In this document: positions 8,486-17,576 of the stretch, piece after piece
Numbering within the stretch: position 1 is the first letter of the stretch
Layout: every line of letters starts with the position of its first letter
Source: Flavobacterium inviolabile
GTDB taxonomy: Bacteria; Bacteroidota; Bacteroidia; Flavobacteriales; Flavobacteriaceae
Assembly: GCF_013389455.1 (NCBI RefSeq)
Contig: NZ_CP058278.1
Coordinates: 1 to 64,000 of the forward strand
DNA: 64,000 nt
Direction of reading: 5' to 3'
Notes under the pieces: model-generated
Databases searched by the model: none
Seen by the model: the letters and a program-made list of their open reading frames with translations, nothing else
Told to the model about the DNA's origin: nothing
Program-made: the position numbers and the translations under genes

Positions 8486-9937
8486 ATGAACAACAATAGT
8501 GCTGTATACGAAAAAGAGTTGGCTTTTCAGGCAGACAGAAGAAGAGCTGGCGTTGAATTTATCAAAATTATTAGCGACTTATGGTATGACAAATCAATTG
8601 AATTAGTTCTTTTCAGAAACCAATTGATCGACAGAAATGTAAGTGATATTATCAACTTACACGAATATGCAGGAGAATTTGTTCAAAAACCAATCAATAT
8701 TTTCGATTCAGTAGAGATCGCAAGAGCTATCGAGTCTTTGGATTTACCACCTTCCCGTATTGATATTGGAAAACTTACTTATGAATATCATCTGGAAGAT
8801 GATAAATATAACGATGCAACCGCTTTTGTTTTAGACAAACTGAAAAACGCAAAAGACACGCAGGACATCCAGCCGAAAGACGTTGTTTTATACGGTTTTG
8901 GCCGTATCGGACGTTTACTGGCACGTGAATTAATGTCTAAAATCGGCAAAGGACAACAATTGCGTTTAAGAGCTATTGTTACCCGTGATAAAAATGACGC
9001 TGTACTTCTTGAAAAAAGAGCTTCTTTATTGCGTTATGATTCTGTTCACGGTGATTTCGAAGGTTCTGTAATTGCTGATCCGGAAAACAATGCTTTGATT
9101 ATTAACGGAACAACAGTACACATCATTACTGCCAATGCTCCGGAAGATATCGATTATACAAAATATGGTATTAACGACGCTTTGGTAATTGACAATACCG
9201 GTGCTTTTACAACAGAAGAAGCCCTAAGCCGTCACTTAACTTCAAAAGGTGCCGACAAAGTATTGTTAACTGCTCCAGGAAAAGGCGTACCGAATATCGT
9301 TTATGGTGTTAACCACAACGATTACAATCCGGATGAAGTAAAAATTTACTCTGCCGCTTCCTGTACAACAAACGCAATCACTCCTATTTTAAAAGCGGTA
9401 GAAGATACGTTAGGTGTTGTAAAAGGACACTTGGAAACGATCCACGCCTATACAAACGACCAGAATCTGGTTGACAACATGCACAAAAAATACCGTCGTG
9501 GAAGAGCTGCAGCTTTAAACATGGTTATTACCGAAACTGGTGCCGGAAGCGCTGTTGCAAAAGCTTTGCCTTCTTTAGCCGGAAAATTAACATCCAATGC
9601 TATCCGTGTACCGGTTCCAAACGGTTCGTTAGTAGTATTGAATTTAGAGGTTGAAAAAGCAACTTCTAAAGATGGTGTAAACGACATTATGAAACAATAT
9701 GCTTTAGAAGGGGAACTTGTAGAGCAAATCAAATATTCTTTAAATAACGAACTGGTATCGTCTGATATCGTTGGAACTTCTGCTCCTTCAATTTTCGACA
9801 GCAATGCAACTATTGTTTCTGCTGACGGGAAAAATGTGGTTATGTATGTTTGGTATGATAACGAATACGGCTATAGCCACCAGGTAATTCGTTTGGCTAA
9901 ATACATTGCTAAAGTAAGACGTTACATGTACTATTAA
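8486..9937 (+). CDS. gap: glyceraldehyde-3-phosphate dehydrogenase, long form with N-terminal extension
   Basis: Oxidises and phosphorylates glyceraldehyde-3-phosphate to 1,3-bisphosphoglycerate with NAD(P). The 483-aa protein is about 150 residues longer than classical GAPDH. The extra part is an N-terminal extension of about 130 residues before the Rossmann motif YGFGRIGR (136-143). The catalytic C293 in SAASCTTNAITP and the activating H320 in ETIHAYT are present, as is LLRYDSVHG. Long GAPDHs of this type are known in Bacteroidota and some Proteobacteria. The role of the extension is not clear from sequence. The gene is monocistronic, with a promoter box at 8438 and a perfect palindromic terminator at 9963. 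Confidence 0.95.
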   Translation: MNNNSAVYEKELAFQADRRRAGVEFIKIISDLWYDKSIELVLFRNQLIDRNVSDIINLHEYAGEFVQKPINIFDSVEIARAIESLDLPPSRIDIGKLTYEYHLEDDKYNDATAFVLDKLKNAKDTQDIQPKDVVLYGFGRIGRLLARELMSKIGKGQQLRLRAIVTRDKNDAVLLEKRASLLRYDSVHGDFEGSVIADPENNALIINGTTVHIITANAPEDIDYTKYGINDALVIDNTGAFTTEEALSRHLTSKGADKVLLTAPGKGVPNIVYGVNHNDYNPDEVKIYSAASCTTNAITPILKAVEDTLGVVKGHLETIHAYTNDQNLVDNMHKKYRRGRAAALNMVITETGAGSAVAKALPSLAGKLTSNAIRVPVPNGSLVVLNLEVEKATSKDGVNDIMKQYALEGELVEQIKYSLNNELVSSDIVGTSAPSIFDSNATIVSADGKNVVMYVWYDNEYGYSHQVIRLAKYIAKVRRYMYY

Positions 9938-9962
9938 TAGTCGTTATTAACGAAATTTTATC

Positions 9963-9997
9963 AAACCGCCTCAGGATCCTGAGGCGGTTTTTTTTTA
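9963..9997 (+). terminator. terminator after gap (28-bp perfect palindrome)
   Basis: A perfect 28-bp palindrome (arms AAACCGCCTCAGGA) at 9963-9990 followed by more than five T. It lies 25 bp after the gap stop codon and is the strongest simple terminator in the window. Confidence 0.88.
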
Positions 9998-10031
9998 CCT
10001 TTAAGTTTCCTTATTCCCTAAAAATCATATT

Positions 10032-10994
10032 ATGAAAATCATAATTCCGGACGATTATCAAAATGCCGTAATGCATTTGGACTGCTTTAAACTTCTTAAA
10101 GACCACCAGGTTGTTATTTACAATGAAACCGAACAAGACATTGATAAACTGGCGGCAAAATTTTCGGATGCCGATGCTTTGGTACTGATACGGGAGCGAA
10201 CGGAAATTTCGGAAGCCCTGCTTTCCCGTCTGCCCAATTTAAAACTCATCAGTCAAACGGGAAAAATATCGCATCATTTAGACCTGAATGCCTGCACCCG
10301 CCATAAGGTTGCCGTTGCGGAAGGTGTCGGTTCGCCCGTTGCGCCTTCAGAGTTAACATGGGCTTTGATCATGAATGCCGTGCGCCAGTTGCCGCAGGCC
10401 ATCCAGGCAATGAAAGACGGAAAATGGCAGGTCAACATCGGCAGCACTGTTCACGGTAAGACTATCGGGATTTGGGGTTATGGCAAGATCGGTAAAAAAG
10501 TAGCGCAATATGCCCAGGCATTTGGTGCTACCGTATTGGTATGGGGCAGCGAAAATTCCCGGAATGAGGCTGTAAAAGACGGTTTTCAGGCCGCTTCCGG
10601 CAAGTCCGATTTTTTCCGGAATGCCGATATCATTACTTTACACCTGCGCCTGAACGGCGAAACAACCGGAATTGTAACAGAAAGTGATTTACTGGACATG
10701 AAAAAGGAGGCTATTATTGTCAACACAAGCCGGGCAGAGCTAATCGCGGCAGGTGCTTTAGCAAGCGCTCTTAAAAAAGGACATCCGGGCTTTGCCGCTG
10801 TAGATGTTTACGAACAGGAACCGGTTTATGATCCGGATTATGAGCTGCTGCAAATACCTAATGTTATCTGTACGCCGCATCTGGGTTATGTTGAACAGAA
10901 CAGTTATGAACTTTACTTTGAAAAGGCTTTTGAAAATGTTATTCATTATGCCAGCGGGAAGCCTTCGAATATTGTGAATCCGGAGGTTTTATGA
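10032..10994 (+). CDS. D-2-hydroxyacid dehydrogenase (SerA/PGDH-like)
   Basis: NAD-dependent dehydrogenase of the D-isomer-specific 2-hydroxyacid family. In 320 residues it shows the split substrate domain, a Rossmann domain with GYGKIG (149-154), and the catalytic trio R234 (NTSRAELI), E263 (VYEQEP) and H283 (TPHLGYV). It lacks the C-terminal ACT domain of long phosphoglycerate dehydrogenases, so the substrate remains open; phosphoglycerate, glyoxylate or another 2-keto acid are all possible. It follows gap after a terminator and therefore probably has its own promoter. It converges on the aconitase gene. Confidence 0.87.
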   Translation: MKIIIPDDYQNAVMHLDCFKLLKDHQVVIYNETEQDIDKLAAKFSDADALVLIRERTEISEALLSRLPNLKLISQTGKISHHLDLNACTRHKVAVAEGVGSPVAPSELTWALIMNAVRQLPQAIQAMKDGKWQVNIGSTVHGKTIGIWGYGKIGKKVAQYAQAFGATVLVWGSENSRNEAVKDGFQAASGKSDFFRNADIITLHLRLNGETTGIVTESDLLDMKKEAIIVNTSRAELIAAGALASALKKGHPGFAAVDVYEQEPVYDPDYELLQIPNVICTPHLGYVEQNSYELYFEKAFENVIHYASGKPSNIVNPEVL

Positions 10995-11078
10995 GGAAGG
11001 AGGCGAAGTATGATATATGAGGTACGATATATGAAGTACGAAGTGTGAGGTGTGAAATATGAGGTATGAGGTTTTACC
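10995..11078. repeat. degenerate purine-rich tandem repeat (tgaggtatga-like units)
   Basis: Directly after the dehydrogenase stop codon is about 80 bp of imperfect short units such as tatgaggtacga, tatgaagtacga, tgtgaggtgtga, tatgaggtatga. The plus strand here is strikingly poor in C. No reading frame or hairpin explains it. A clear bidirectional terminator follows at 11091. Confidence 0.6.
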
Positions 11079-11090
11079 AAATTTTATATA

Positions 11091-11123
11091 AAAAAAGCGC
11101 TCCGAATTTCGGAGCGCTTTTGC
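11091..11123. terminator. bidirectional terminator between dehydrogenase and aconitase genes
   Basis: AAAGCGCTCCGAA pairs with its complement TTCGGAGCGCTTT, with A-rich and T-rich flanks on the two sides, so it can serve both convergent genes. Confidence 0.82.
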
Positions 11124-11142
11124 TTTATACTATATCCTTTAA

Positions 11143-13407
11143 TTATGCTTTTCCGGCAGCAATTAAGTTTAAGGCAGAACCAGCCACAAACCAGCCAATC
11201 TGACCCTGGTTGTAGGTATGGTTTACCATGATGATATCTTTTGTACCGTCAGCGTGAACAAATTCTAATGTTAATTGTTTACCTGGTGCAAATTCTTTTA
11301 AGTCCAAGAAGTTGATCGTATCGTTTTCCTGGATTTTATCGTAATCTGCCTCGTTTGCAAACGTTAACGCTAACATACCTTGTTTTTTAAGGTTTGTTTC
11401 GTGGATACGGGCAAATGATTTTACCAATACCGCTTTCACACCTAAATGACGTGGTTCCATTGCAGCATGCTCACGGGAAGATCCTTCTCCGTAGTTATGG
11501 TCACCCACAACGATAGACGGAACACCTGCCGCTTTATAAGCACGTTGTACCGCCGGTACTTCTGCATATTCTCCTGTTAACTGGTTCTTAACGTTATTTG
11601 TTTTTTGGTTAAAAGCATTTACTGCTCCAATCAACATATTGTTAGAAATATTATCCAGGTGACCACGGAAACGTAACCAAGGACCTGCCATTGAAATGTG
11701 GTCGGTTGTACATTTTCCGAAAGCTTTGATCAATAATTTTGCTCCGGTAATGTTTTCACCATTCCAAGGCTGGAACGGATCCAATAATTGCAAACGCTCC
11801 GATGTTGGCGAAACTGCTACCTGAACACCTGAACCGTCTTCTGCCGGTGCCTGGTATCCTGCATCTTCTACAGCGAATCCTTTTTTAGGTAATTCATCTC
11901 CTGTAGGCTCGTCTAACATTACTTCTTCACCGTCTTCATTGATTAATTTATCCGTAAGCGGGTTAAATCCTAAATCACCTGCAATCGCTAAAGCGGTTAC
12001 CAATTCCGGAGAACCTACGAATGCTAATGTATTCGGGTTACCATCGGCACGTTTAGAGAAGTTACGGTTGAAAGAGTGAACGATTGTATTTCTTTCTTCT
12101 TTTTCAGCACCTTCTCTATCCCACATTCCGATACATGGTCCGCAGGCATTTGCAAATACTGTTGCCCCGATTTTATCGAAAGTATCGATGAATCCGTCAC
12201 GCTCGATAGTATAACGAACCTGCTCTGATCCCGGTGTGATTGTGAATTGTGCTTTTGTTTTTAATTTTTTATCCGCAACCTGTTTTGCCAATGAAGCAGC
12301 ACGGGCAATATCTTCATAAGAAGAGTTTGTACAAGAACCGATTAATCCGATTTCAACTTTTAAAGGCCAGTTATTTTTCTCAGCCTCTTCTCTCATTTTT
12401 GAGATTGGCGTTGCCAAATCCGGAGTGAAAGGTCCGTTTAAGTGCGGCTCTAATTCTGAAAGGTTGATTTCGATTACCTGATCGAAATATTGTTCCGGAT
12501 TAGCATATACTTCCGCATCTGCTGTTAAATATTGTGCTACTTTGTTTGCTGCATCTGCAACATCTGCACGTCCTGTTGAACGCAGGTAACGATCCATTGA
12601 ATCATCATATCCGAAAGTTGATGTTGTTGCACCAATCTCAGCACCCATATTACAGATTGTTCCTTTACCGGTACAAGACATTGCCGTAGCTCCTTCTCCG
12701 AAGTATTCCACAACAGCTCCTGTTCCTCCTTTTACCGTAAGAATTCCGGCTACTTTTAAGATAACGTCTTTTGGAGCCGTCCATCCTGATAATTTACCTG
12801 TTAATTTAACCCCGATAAGTTTTGGAAATTTTAATTCCCAAGCCATACCCGACATTACATCAACAGCATCTGCTCCACCAACTCCAATAGCTAACATTCC
12901 TAATCCACCTGCATTTACAGTGTGTGAATCCGTACCGATCATCATACCGCCCGGGAAAGCATAGTTTTCTAAAACTACCTGGTGAATAATACCTGCTCCC
13001 GGTTTCCAGAATCCGATTCCGTATTTATTGGAAACAGAAGAAAGGAAATCGAATACTTCACTACTTTGTGATTTTGCTCTCGCTAAATCCGTTTTTGCAT
13101 CAACTTTAGCCTGGATCAAGTGATCACAGTGAACCGTTGTTGGAACGGCAACTTTATTTTTTCCTGCGTGCATGAACTGCAATAATGCCATCTGCGCAGT
13201 CGCATCTTGACACGCTACTCTATCCGGAGCGAAATCAACATAATCCTTACCTCTTGTAAAAGCTTGTGTTGGAGTCCCCTCCCACAAGTGAGAATATAAA
13301 ATCTTTTCCGATAATGTTAATGGACGACCAACAAGTTCACGTGCTTTATCAACACGCTCAGCCATGTTATCATACACTTTTTTAATCATTTCAATATCAA
13401 AAGCCAT
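11143..13407 (-). CDS. aconitate hydratase
   Basis: TCA-cycle enzyme isomerising citrate and isocitrate with a [4Fe-4S] cluster. The 754-aa protein has the cluster cysteines in [11 protein letters not shown] (about 355-365) and [10 protein letters not shown] (two Cys, about 421 and 424). The C-terminal swivel domain carries [15 protein letters not shown], which includes the active-site Ser/Arg motif. The length and motifs fit the mitochondrial-type aconitase used by Bacteroidota and not the AcnB type. It has a promoter box at 13456-13463 and a terminator shared with the convergent gene downstream. Confidence 0.95.
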   Translation of the reverse strand: MAFDIEMIKKVYDNMAERVDKARELVGRPLTLSEKILYSHLWEGTPTQAFTRGKDYVDFAPDRVACQDATAQMALLQFMHAGKNKVAVPTTVHCDHLIQAKVDAKTDLARAKSQSSEVFDFLSSVSNKYGIGFWKPGAGIIHQVVLENYAFPGGMMIGTDSHTVNAGGLGMLAIGVGGADAVDVMSGMAWELKFPKLIGVKLTGKLSGWTAPKDVILKVAGILTVKGGTGAVVEYFGEGATAMSCTGKGTICNMGAEIGATTSTFGYDDSMDRYLRSTGRADVADAANKVAQYLTADAEVYANPEQYFDQVIEINLSELEPHLNGPFTPDLATPISKMREEAEKNNWPLKVEIGLIGSCTNSSYEDIARAASLAKQVADKKLKTKAQFTITPGSEQVRYTIERDGFIDTFDKIGATVFANACGPCIGMWDREGAEKEERNTIVHSFNRNFSKRADGNPNTLAFVGSPELVTALAIAGDLGFNPLTDKLINEDGEEVMLDEPTGDELPKKGFAVEDAGYQAPAEDGSGVQVAVSPTSERLQLLDPFQPWNGENITGAKLLIKAFGKCTTDHISMAGPWLRFRGHLDNISNNMLIGAVNAFNQKTNNVKNQLTGEYAEVPAVQRAYKAAGVPSIVVGDHNYGEGSSREHAAMEPRHLGVKAVLVKSFARIHETNLKKQGMLALTFANEADYDKIQENDTINFLDLKEFAPGKQLTLEFVHADGTKDIIMVNHTYNQGQIGWFVAGSALNLIAAGKA

Positions 13408-13750
13408 ACTATGAATAAGTTATGTTATTATTATGTTTGTTTTTTAAAAGTGGCACAAATTTAAGCAATCTTAATGAGAATTGAAAATTTTTAGCATTTC
13501 ATTGATTTCAAAGAATTATTATTTATAAACATTCTATTTTACTGAATATTTTTCAACGAATTCAAGAAATAACACCAAAAAGCAAGAAATTCATATTTTT
13601 TTAATTTTATATTGTCAATTCCTAAAAAAAACAACTCATTTACTAATAAAACCCAAAATCCGCACGGCCATAAAAGCCTGTAAACAGGCTAAAATGAGTG
13701 TTTTTATCGCTTGAAATAAACGCAGAAAAATGTTTTTCGCAACCAATAAT
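13408..13750. other. 343-bp intergenic region upstream of the aconitase gene
   Basis: Very AT-rich. It holds a minus-strand -7 box TAAATTTG at 13456-13463 (start about 50-60 nt before the aconitase ATG) and, further right, a hairpin (AGCCTGT-aa-ACAGGCT, 13675-13690) that probably ends the acyltransferase transcript. I see no coding sequence or RNA gene in the rest. Confidence 0.5.
13675..13690 (-). terminator. hairpin downstream of the acyltransferase gene
   Basis: A 7-bp perfect stem (AGCCTGT/ACAGGCT) with a 2-nt loop, about 60 bp after the acyltransferase stop. On the minus strand it is followed by a short T-tract (TTTA). Modest evidence. Confidence 0.45.
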
Positions 13751-14866
13751 TTATTTCCGGAGTGCCATTAACGGTTTTTCATAATAACGATACAGCAGAT
13801 AACTCAGTAAAAAAGTAATGCCGAGATACATTATTGTAAAAAGATGCAGCTGCCAGCCCACCAGAGCCGTGGTATCGATCCAGTATTTGAGTAATTGCAG
13901 GATAAGGCTGTAATGAAGCAGGTAAACGGAATATGAGATCAGGCTCACCAAAGTAACCGGCTTAAGCAGCCAGGCCGGAGCCGTTTTCCATCCGGACAAA
14001 ACAGGCAGAAACAGCGCAAACGTGAGCGAGGTAACCGGCAAATAGAGTACATTCCAAAAGAACGGATAGTCTGCAATCAGGATCCGGAAAAAACCTACTC
14101 CCACATACATCAGCACTATCAGCACACAACCTGAAGCAGCCATTTTTATCTTTTGCTTTACCCAGAATTCCGGATAATTAAGAGACAGCCAGCTAAAGGC
14201 CGCCCCGATTAAAATAGAGTCTATCCTATAGATCACTACGGCTTTTAACGATACATTCCACTGGATCAGGGTTGTATTGGACGTCCAGCAGTAATATCCG
14301 ATCTTGGTTCCTATAAATACGGCTATCAACCCTAAAACCACTGTTATAAAAAGACGGGATCTGTTTTTTCCCGGAATCAGTATAGCCGCAGTAAAAAGCG
14401 CCAGCACACTAATCAGATAGGCAAATTCTTCTACCGACAGGCTCCAGGATTCCGGAAAAAAGGCCGGCATGGTTGTGGCAAAGTTTTGCAAAAAAAGGAA
14501 GTAGTAACCGACATGCGTCATTTGAAAACCAAACAACAACCCGATGCCGCAATTGAGCAGCAATACCAGAAAGTAATTAGGCAGTGTCCGGAACCATCTT
14601 CTTTGCAGAAAGTAAAAAACGGTTGCCCGGGTAAAGTCCGTTTTTAAAAACAAACGGTATAGAATGCCGCCAATCAGGAAGCCGCTTAATACAAAAAACA
14701 GCTCCACTCCCCAAAATCCGAACAACGTAAAGAGCTGGGATAATATTTTCGGGCAATCCGGGTAAATCCACAATAAATGGCCACCTAAAACCATCAGGAT
14801 TGCCGCAGCACGCATAACATCTAATCCGAAAACACGTTCCGTTCCGGTTATTTTAGTACCATTCAT
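13751..14866 (-). CDS. integral-membrane acyltransferase (acyltransferase 3 family)
   Basis: A 371-aa polytopic membrane protein with about ten hydrophobic helices. The N-terminal LDVMRAAAILMVLGGH carries the R and H typical of acyltransferase-3/OafA-like O-acyltransferases. PESWSLSVEEFAYLISV (about residues 138-154) matches the second conserved WSLxVE motif. Such enzymes transfer acetyl or other acyl groups to surface polysaccharides, peptidoglycan or small molecules; the acceptor is unknown here. Its start lies only 36 bp from that of the divergent PHM-like gene, so their promoters must overlap, but a functional link is only inference. Confidence 0.88.
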   Translation of the reverse strand: MNGTKITGTERVFGLDVMRAAAILMVLGGHLLWIYPDCPKILSQLFTLFGFWGVELFFVLSGFLIGGILYRLFLKTDFTRATVFYFLQRRWFRTLPNYFLVLLLNCGIGLLFGFQMTHVGYYFLFLQNFATTMPAFFPESWSLSVEEFAYLISVLALFTAAILIPGKNRSRLFITVVLGLIAVFIGTKIGYYCWTSNTTLIQWNVSLKAVVIYRIDSILIGAAFSWLSLNYPEFWVKQKIKMAASGCVLIVLMYVGVGFFRILIADYPFFWNVLYLPVTSLTFALFLPVLSGWKTAPAWLLKPVTLVSLISYSVYLLHYSLILQLLKYWIDTTALVGWQLHLFTIMYLGITFLLSYLLYRYYEKPLMALRK

Positions 14867-14875
14867 TTTATTATG

Positions 14876-14883
14876 TATTTTTG
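14876..14883 (+). promoter_or_regulatory. -7 promoter box (TATTTTTG) of the PHM-like gene
   Basis: TATTTTTG matches TAnnTTTG and lies 19 bp before the ATG at 14903. It sits downstream of an alternative in-frame ATG at 14873, which argues for the 14903 start. Confidence 0.5.
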
Positions 14884-14902
14884 TTTTCTACCGAATGTAA
14901 TT

Positions 14903-16039
14903 ATGACAAAATCAAAGATATATAAATATACAGCAATCCTGGTATTCTCCGCTATAGTGGTGACCGGAATTGTATATTCCCAGTTGTCCAACCGGCATAA
15001 AGCAATCGTAAAAACAAAGGCTTTGTATCTCACCGGATTATTAGACAGCAACTGGACGGTTGCCAGCGGCACACAGGAATACAACATGGTATCGCCTACT
15101 TTTCTTATTGACGGTATTTACAAATCCATGGAAGGCCCTAAAGCCTCCCGCTATATCCAGCTGAATCAAACCGAAAAGCTGTTGTGGATTAAAGGTTTCG
15201 AAGTACAGGCACTTGATGCCAATACCAATGCCGTACTATCCAATGACTATATCTGCCACATGAATGTTGACATCAATGATGTAAAGTATTACCATCACTG
15301 GCAGCTAAACGACCGCATTGGCAAACAATACCCGCGGCTCACGTCGTTATCGCAAGGACTGGAACGTTTTGATTTCCCGGAAGGCTACGGGGTTCCTGTT
15401 ATAGGCAACGATTTTCTTTTTGTGACATCGCAGACCTTAAACCAGAATATTCCGGATATTTTTAAAAAGGTAAAGCACAAAATCACGGTTAAATATGATG
15501 CTTCCAAAAATCCTATAAAGCCTTTGATGAGCAAAACCGTTTTTATACAATTGCCTTTTGACAAGCATGATCCTTTTAAAGGCCCTTTGGATCCGGGAAG
15601 CAATCAGTGCATTCCCGTAGAGACCAAAAATCATACTTATGAAGACAAGAACGGAAACAAATTGTCCGGGCATTGGGTGATCCCCACCGGCGCTGCCACT
15701 TACCGCAGTTCTATTAAGGAACAGCTGCAAATTCAGGATAGTGCCCGCCTGCATTTTTCTGCTCCGCACGTACACCCGTTTGCCACCGCAATCAGCATTT
15801 ATGACAAGACTGCAAACAAGACCGTTTTTACCTGTAAGGTGACCAATTATAAAGATAAGATCGGGTTAAAAGCAATACAGCCATTCCGTTCCGAAACCGG
15901 TGTCTGGCTTTACGGTAATCACGATTATGAATTAGTTTTAAACGTGAACAATACCGCTGCTACAGAACAGGACATGATGGGCAGTATGTTTTTGTTTTTT
16001 CACGACCGGGAACTGGAACAGAAAATACAGCCGCAATAA
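14903..16039 (+). CDS. exported protein resembling dicopper (PHM/DBH-type) monooxygenases
   Basis: A 378-aa protein with an N-terminal hydrophobic signal or anchor (about residues 9-26). I do not recognise a named family with certainty. Its C-terminal half has H289-V-H291 and, about 70 residues later, DMMGSMFLFF (M359). This is the spacing and context of the CuB ligands of peptidylglycine hydroxylating monooxygenase (HxH, then DEMCNLYIMYY). The N-terminal half has C118-H119-M120, resembling the HHM of the CuA site but with Cys for the first His, plus H131/H132. A copper type II, ascorbate-dependent monooxygenase-like fold is therefore plausible; activity is inference. It is divergent from an acyltransferase gene. 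Confidence 0.5.
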   Translation: MTKSKIYKYTAILVFSAIVVTGIVYSQLSNRHKAIVKTKALYLTGLLDSNWTVASGTQEYNMVSPTFLIDGIYKSMEGPKASRYIQLNQTEKLLWIKGFEVQALDANTNAVLSNDYICHMNVDINDVKYYHHWQLNDRIGKQYPRLTSLSQGLERFDFPEGYGVPVIGNDFLFVTSQTLNQNIPDIFKKVKHKITVKYDASKNPIKPLMSKTVFIQLPFDKHDPFKGPLDPGSNQCIPVETKNHTYEDKNGNKLSGHWVIPTGAATYRSSIKEQLQIQDSARLHFSAPHVHPFATAISIYDKTANKTVFTCKVTNYKDKIGLKAIQPFRSETGVWLYGNHDYELVLNVNNTAATEQDMMGSMFLFFHDRELEQKIQPQ

Positions 16040-16065
16040 GCAGCAGAACGGTTATACCTGAAAAC

Positions 16066-16103
16066 AAAAGAGCCTTTTCAAAAAGTATTGAAAAGGCTCT
16101 TTT
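16066..16103. terminator. bidirectional terminator
   Basis: A 16-bp perfect stem (AAAAGAGCCTTTTCAA and its complement) with a 6-nt loop between two convergent genes. A-tract and T-tract flanks on either side suit both directions. Confidence 0.88.
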
Positions 16104-16121
16104 ATTTATTGCTATGTTGTT

Positions 16122-16490
16122 TTATAGTTTTACTGCTGCGTTATCGTCCTGACTAAAGTATTTAAAAATCATGACTGCCGATAATACTGCTCCGGCCAAC
16201 GCCATAAAACCACCCACGGTTATCAATTCGATCGCTTTAGTCGTAATTTCCGGGAATTTCCGGTAATCGGACAAGACCGCTAAAAAAAGCCCGAAGGAGA
16301 TCAGGCCAACGGCTATTCCCAAAAAGACGCCAAAATATTTATTTTTAAAAATTACCTGAGCAACCATTATTGCGGTCACGATCAGCATTACATAATTAAT
16401 TTCGCTCCTTACAATCAGGGTTTCGAAAAAAAAGAAAACAGCCAGTCCGATCAGTAAAAATTCCGGTAAATTTTTTAAAATATTTCTCAT
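16122..16490 (-). CDS. small four-helix membrane protein of unknown function
   Basis: A 122-aa protein with four predicted transmembrane stretches (about residues 8-25, 31-48, 52-75 and 88-110) joined by short loops, and a charged C-terminus (SQDDNAAVKL). I do not recognise the family. It lies 51 bp downstream of the MoxR gene on the same strand and may share its transcript. A strong terminator follows its stop codon. Composition is like the neighbouring housekeeping genes, so it is probably a native gene. Confidence 0.72.
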   Translation of the reverse strand: MRNILKNLPEFLLIGLAVFFFFETLIVRSEINYVMLIVTAIMVAQVIFKNKYFGVFLGIAVGLISFGLFLAVLSDYRKFPEITTKAIELITVGGFMALAGAVLSAVMIFKYFSQDDNAAVKL

Positions 16491-16541
16491 TTGACAACGT
16501 TTTTTGGTTAGTATATCAAAAACGTAATAAAAGTAAAAAAA

Positions 16542-17495
16542 TTATATCAATTTATCAATAATCATTTCTTCCGTAATTCCTTCTGCATCAGCTTTGTAAT
16601 TCTTAATAATACGATGGCGCAGAATTCCGGTTGCAACGGCTTTTACATCTTCAATATCCGGTGAAAACTTACCGTTTAATGCGGCATTTGTTTTAGCGGC
16701 CAGGATCAGGTTTTGCGAAGCACGCGGTCCGGCTCCCCAATCCAGATAGTTTTTCACGAAGTCTGTTGCCAATGCGTTATCAGGACGTGTTTTGCTCACT
16801 AAAGACACGGCATATTCAATCACGTTATCCGCTACCGGAATACGTCTGATCAGGTGCTGGAAATCGATTATTTCCTGCGCTGTAAATAATGGGTTTACCT
16901 GTACTTTCACATCTGTTGTTGTGCTTTTCACTACCTGTACTTCTTCTTCAAAGGTGGGATAATTCAATTTTACCGCAAACATAAAACGGTCCAACTGCGC
17001 TTCCGGTAACGGATAGGTTCCTTCCTGCTCAATCGGGTTTTGTGTTGCCAGTACAAAGAACGGCAGGTCCAGTTTGTAATGATGCCCGGCTATCGTAACC
17101 GATTTTTCCTGCATGGCTTCCAATAAGGCTGCCTGTGTTTTTGGCGGTGTACGGTTAATCTCATCGGCTAAAATTATATTCGAAAAAATAGGGCCTTTGA
17201 TAAATTTAAAGGTCCTGCTTTCATCTAAGATCTCACTTCCCAAAATATCGGACGGCATCAAATCGGGCGTAAACTGAATCCGTTTAAATTCAAGTCCCAA
17301 AGCCTGTGAAATCGTATTGACCATTAAGGTTTTGGCTAATCCGGGAACTCCTACCAACAAGGCATGACCACCAGCAAAGATGCTTAGTACAATTTGATTA
17401 ACTACTTCATCCTGGCCTACAATAATTTTAGCGATTTCCTGCTTAAGTGCTTTTTGCTTTTGAACCAAGTTCTGAATTGCTGCAACGTCTGACAT
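16542..17495 (-). CDS. MoxR-family AAA+ ATPase
   Basis: A chaperone-like ATPase of 317 aa. Walker A is GVPGLAKT (49-56) and Walker B is IILADEINR (D111/E112). The MoxR signature QNPIEQEGTYPLPEAQLDRF and the C-terminal lid domain with DWGAGPRASQNLI are both present. MoxR proteins usually sit beside DUF58 and von Willebrand A genes and help activate their partners. Here no such partner is adjacent; the neighbours are a small membrane protein downstream and a SurA operon upstream, separated by a terminator. Family assignment is firm, target unknown. Confidence 0.94.
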   Translation of the reverse strand: MSDVAAIQNLVQKQKALKQEIAKIIVGQDEVVNQIVLSIFAGGHALLVGVPGLAKTLMVNTISQALGLEFKRIQFTPDLMPSDILGSEILDESRTFKFIKGPIFSNIILADEINRTPPKTQAALLEAMQEKSVTIAGHHYKLDLPFFVLATQNPIEQEGTYPLPEAQLDRFMFAVKLNYPTFEEEVQVVKSTTTDVKVQVNPLFTAQEIIDFQHLIRRIPVADNVIEYAVSLVSKTRPDNALATDFVKNYLDWGAGPRASQNLILAAKTNAALNGKFSPDIEDVKAVATGILRHRIIKNYKADAEGITEEMIIDKLI

Positions 17496-17522
17496 GTTAT
17501 TTTCAGGTATATATTAAATTAA

Positions 17523-17560
17523 AAAAGAGTTAGCTTTAAATTCATAAAACTAACTCTTTT
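17523..17560 (-). terminator. terminator of the SurA operon
   Basis: AAAAGAGTTAG pairs with CTAACTCTTTT across a 16-nt loop, in the 81-bp gap between the last folding-factor gene and moxR. It ends in T on the minus strand. Confidence 0.75.
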
Positions 17561-17576
17561 AATTATTTTTTAAAAA

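Noticed and set aside
9963..9990. Perfect 28-bp palindrome as a protein-binding operator
   Set aside because: Its place right after gap and the following T-run make it a plain terminator.
14873..14902. Longer N-terminus for the PHM-like protein
   Set aside because: The -7 promoter box at 14876-14883 lies downstream of that ATG, and the shorter start gives a better signal peptide.
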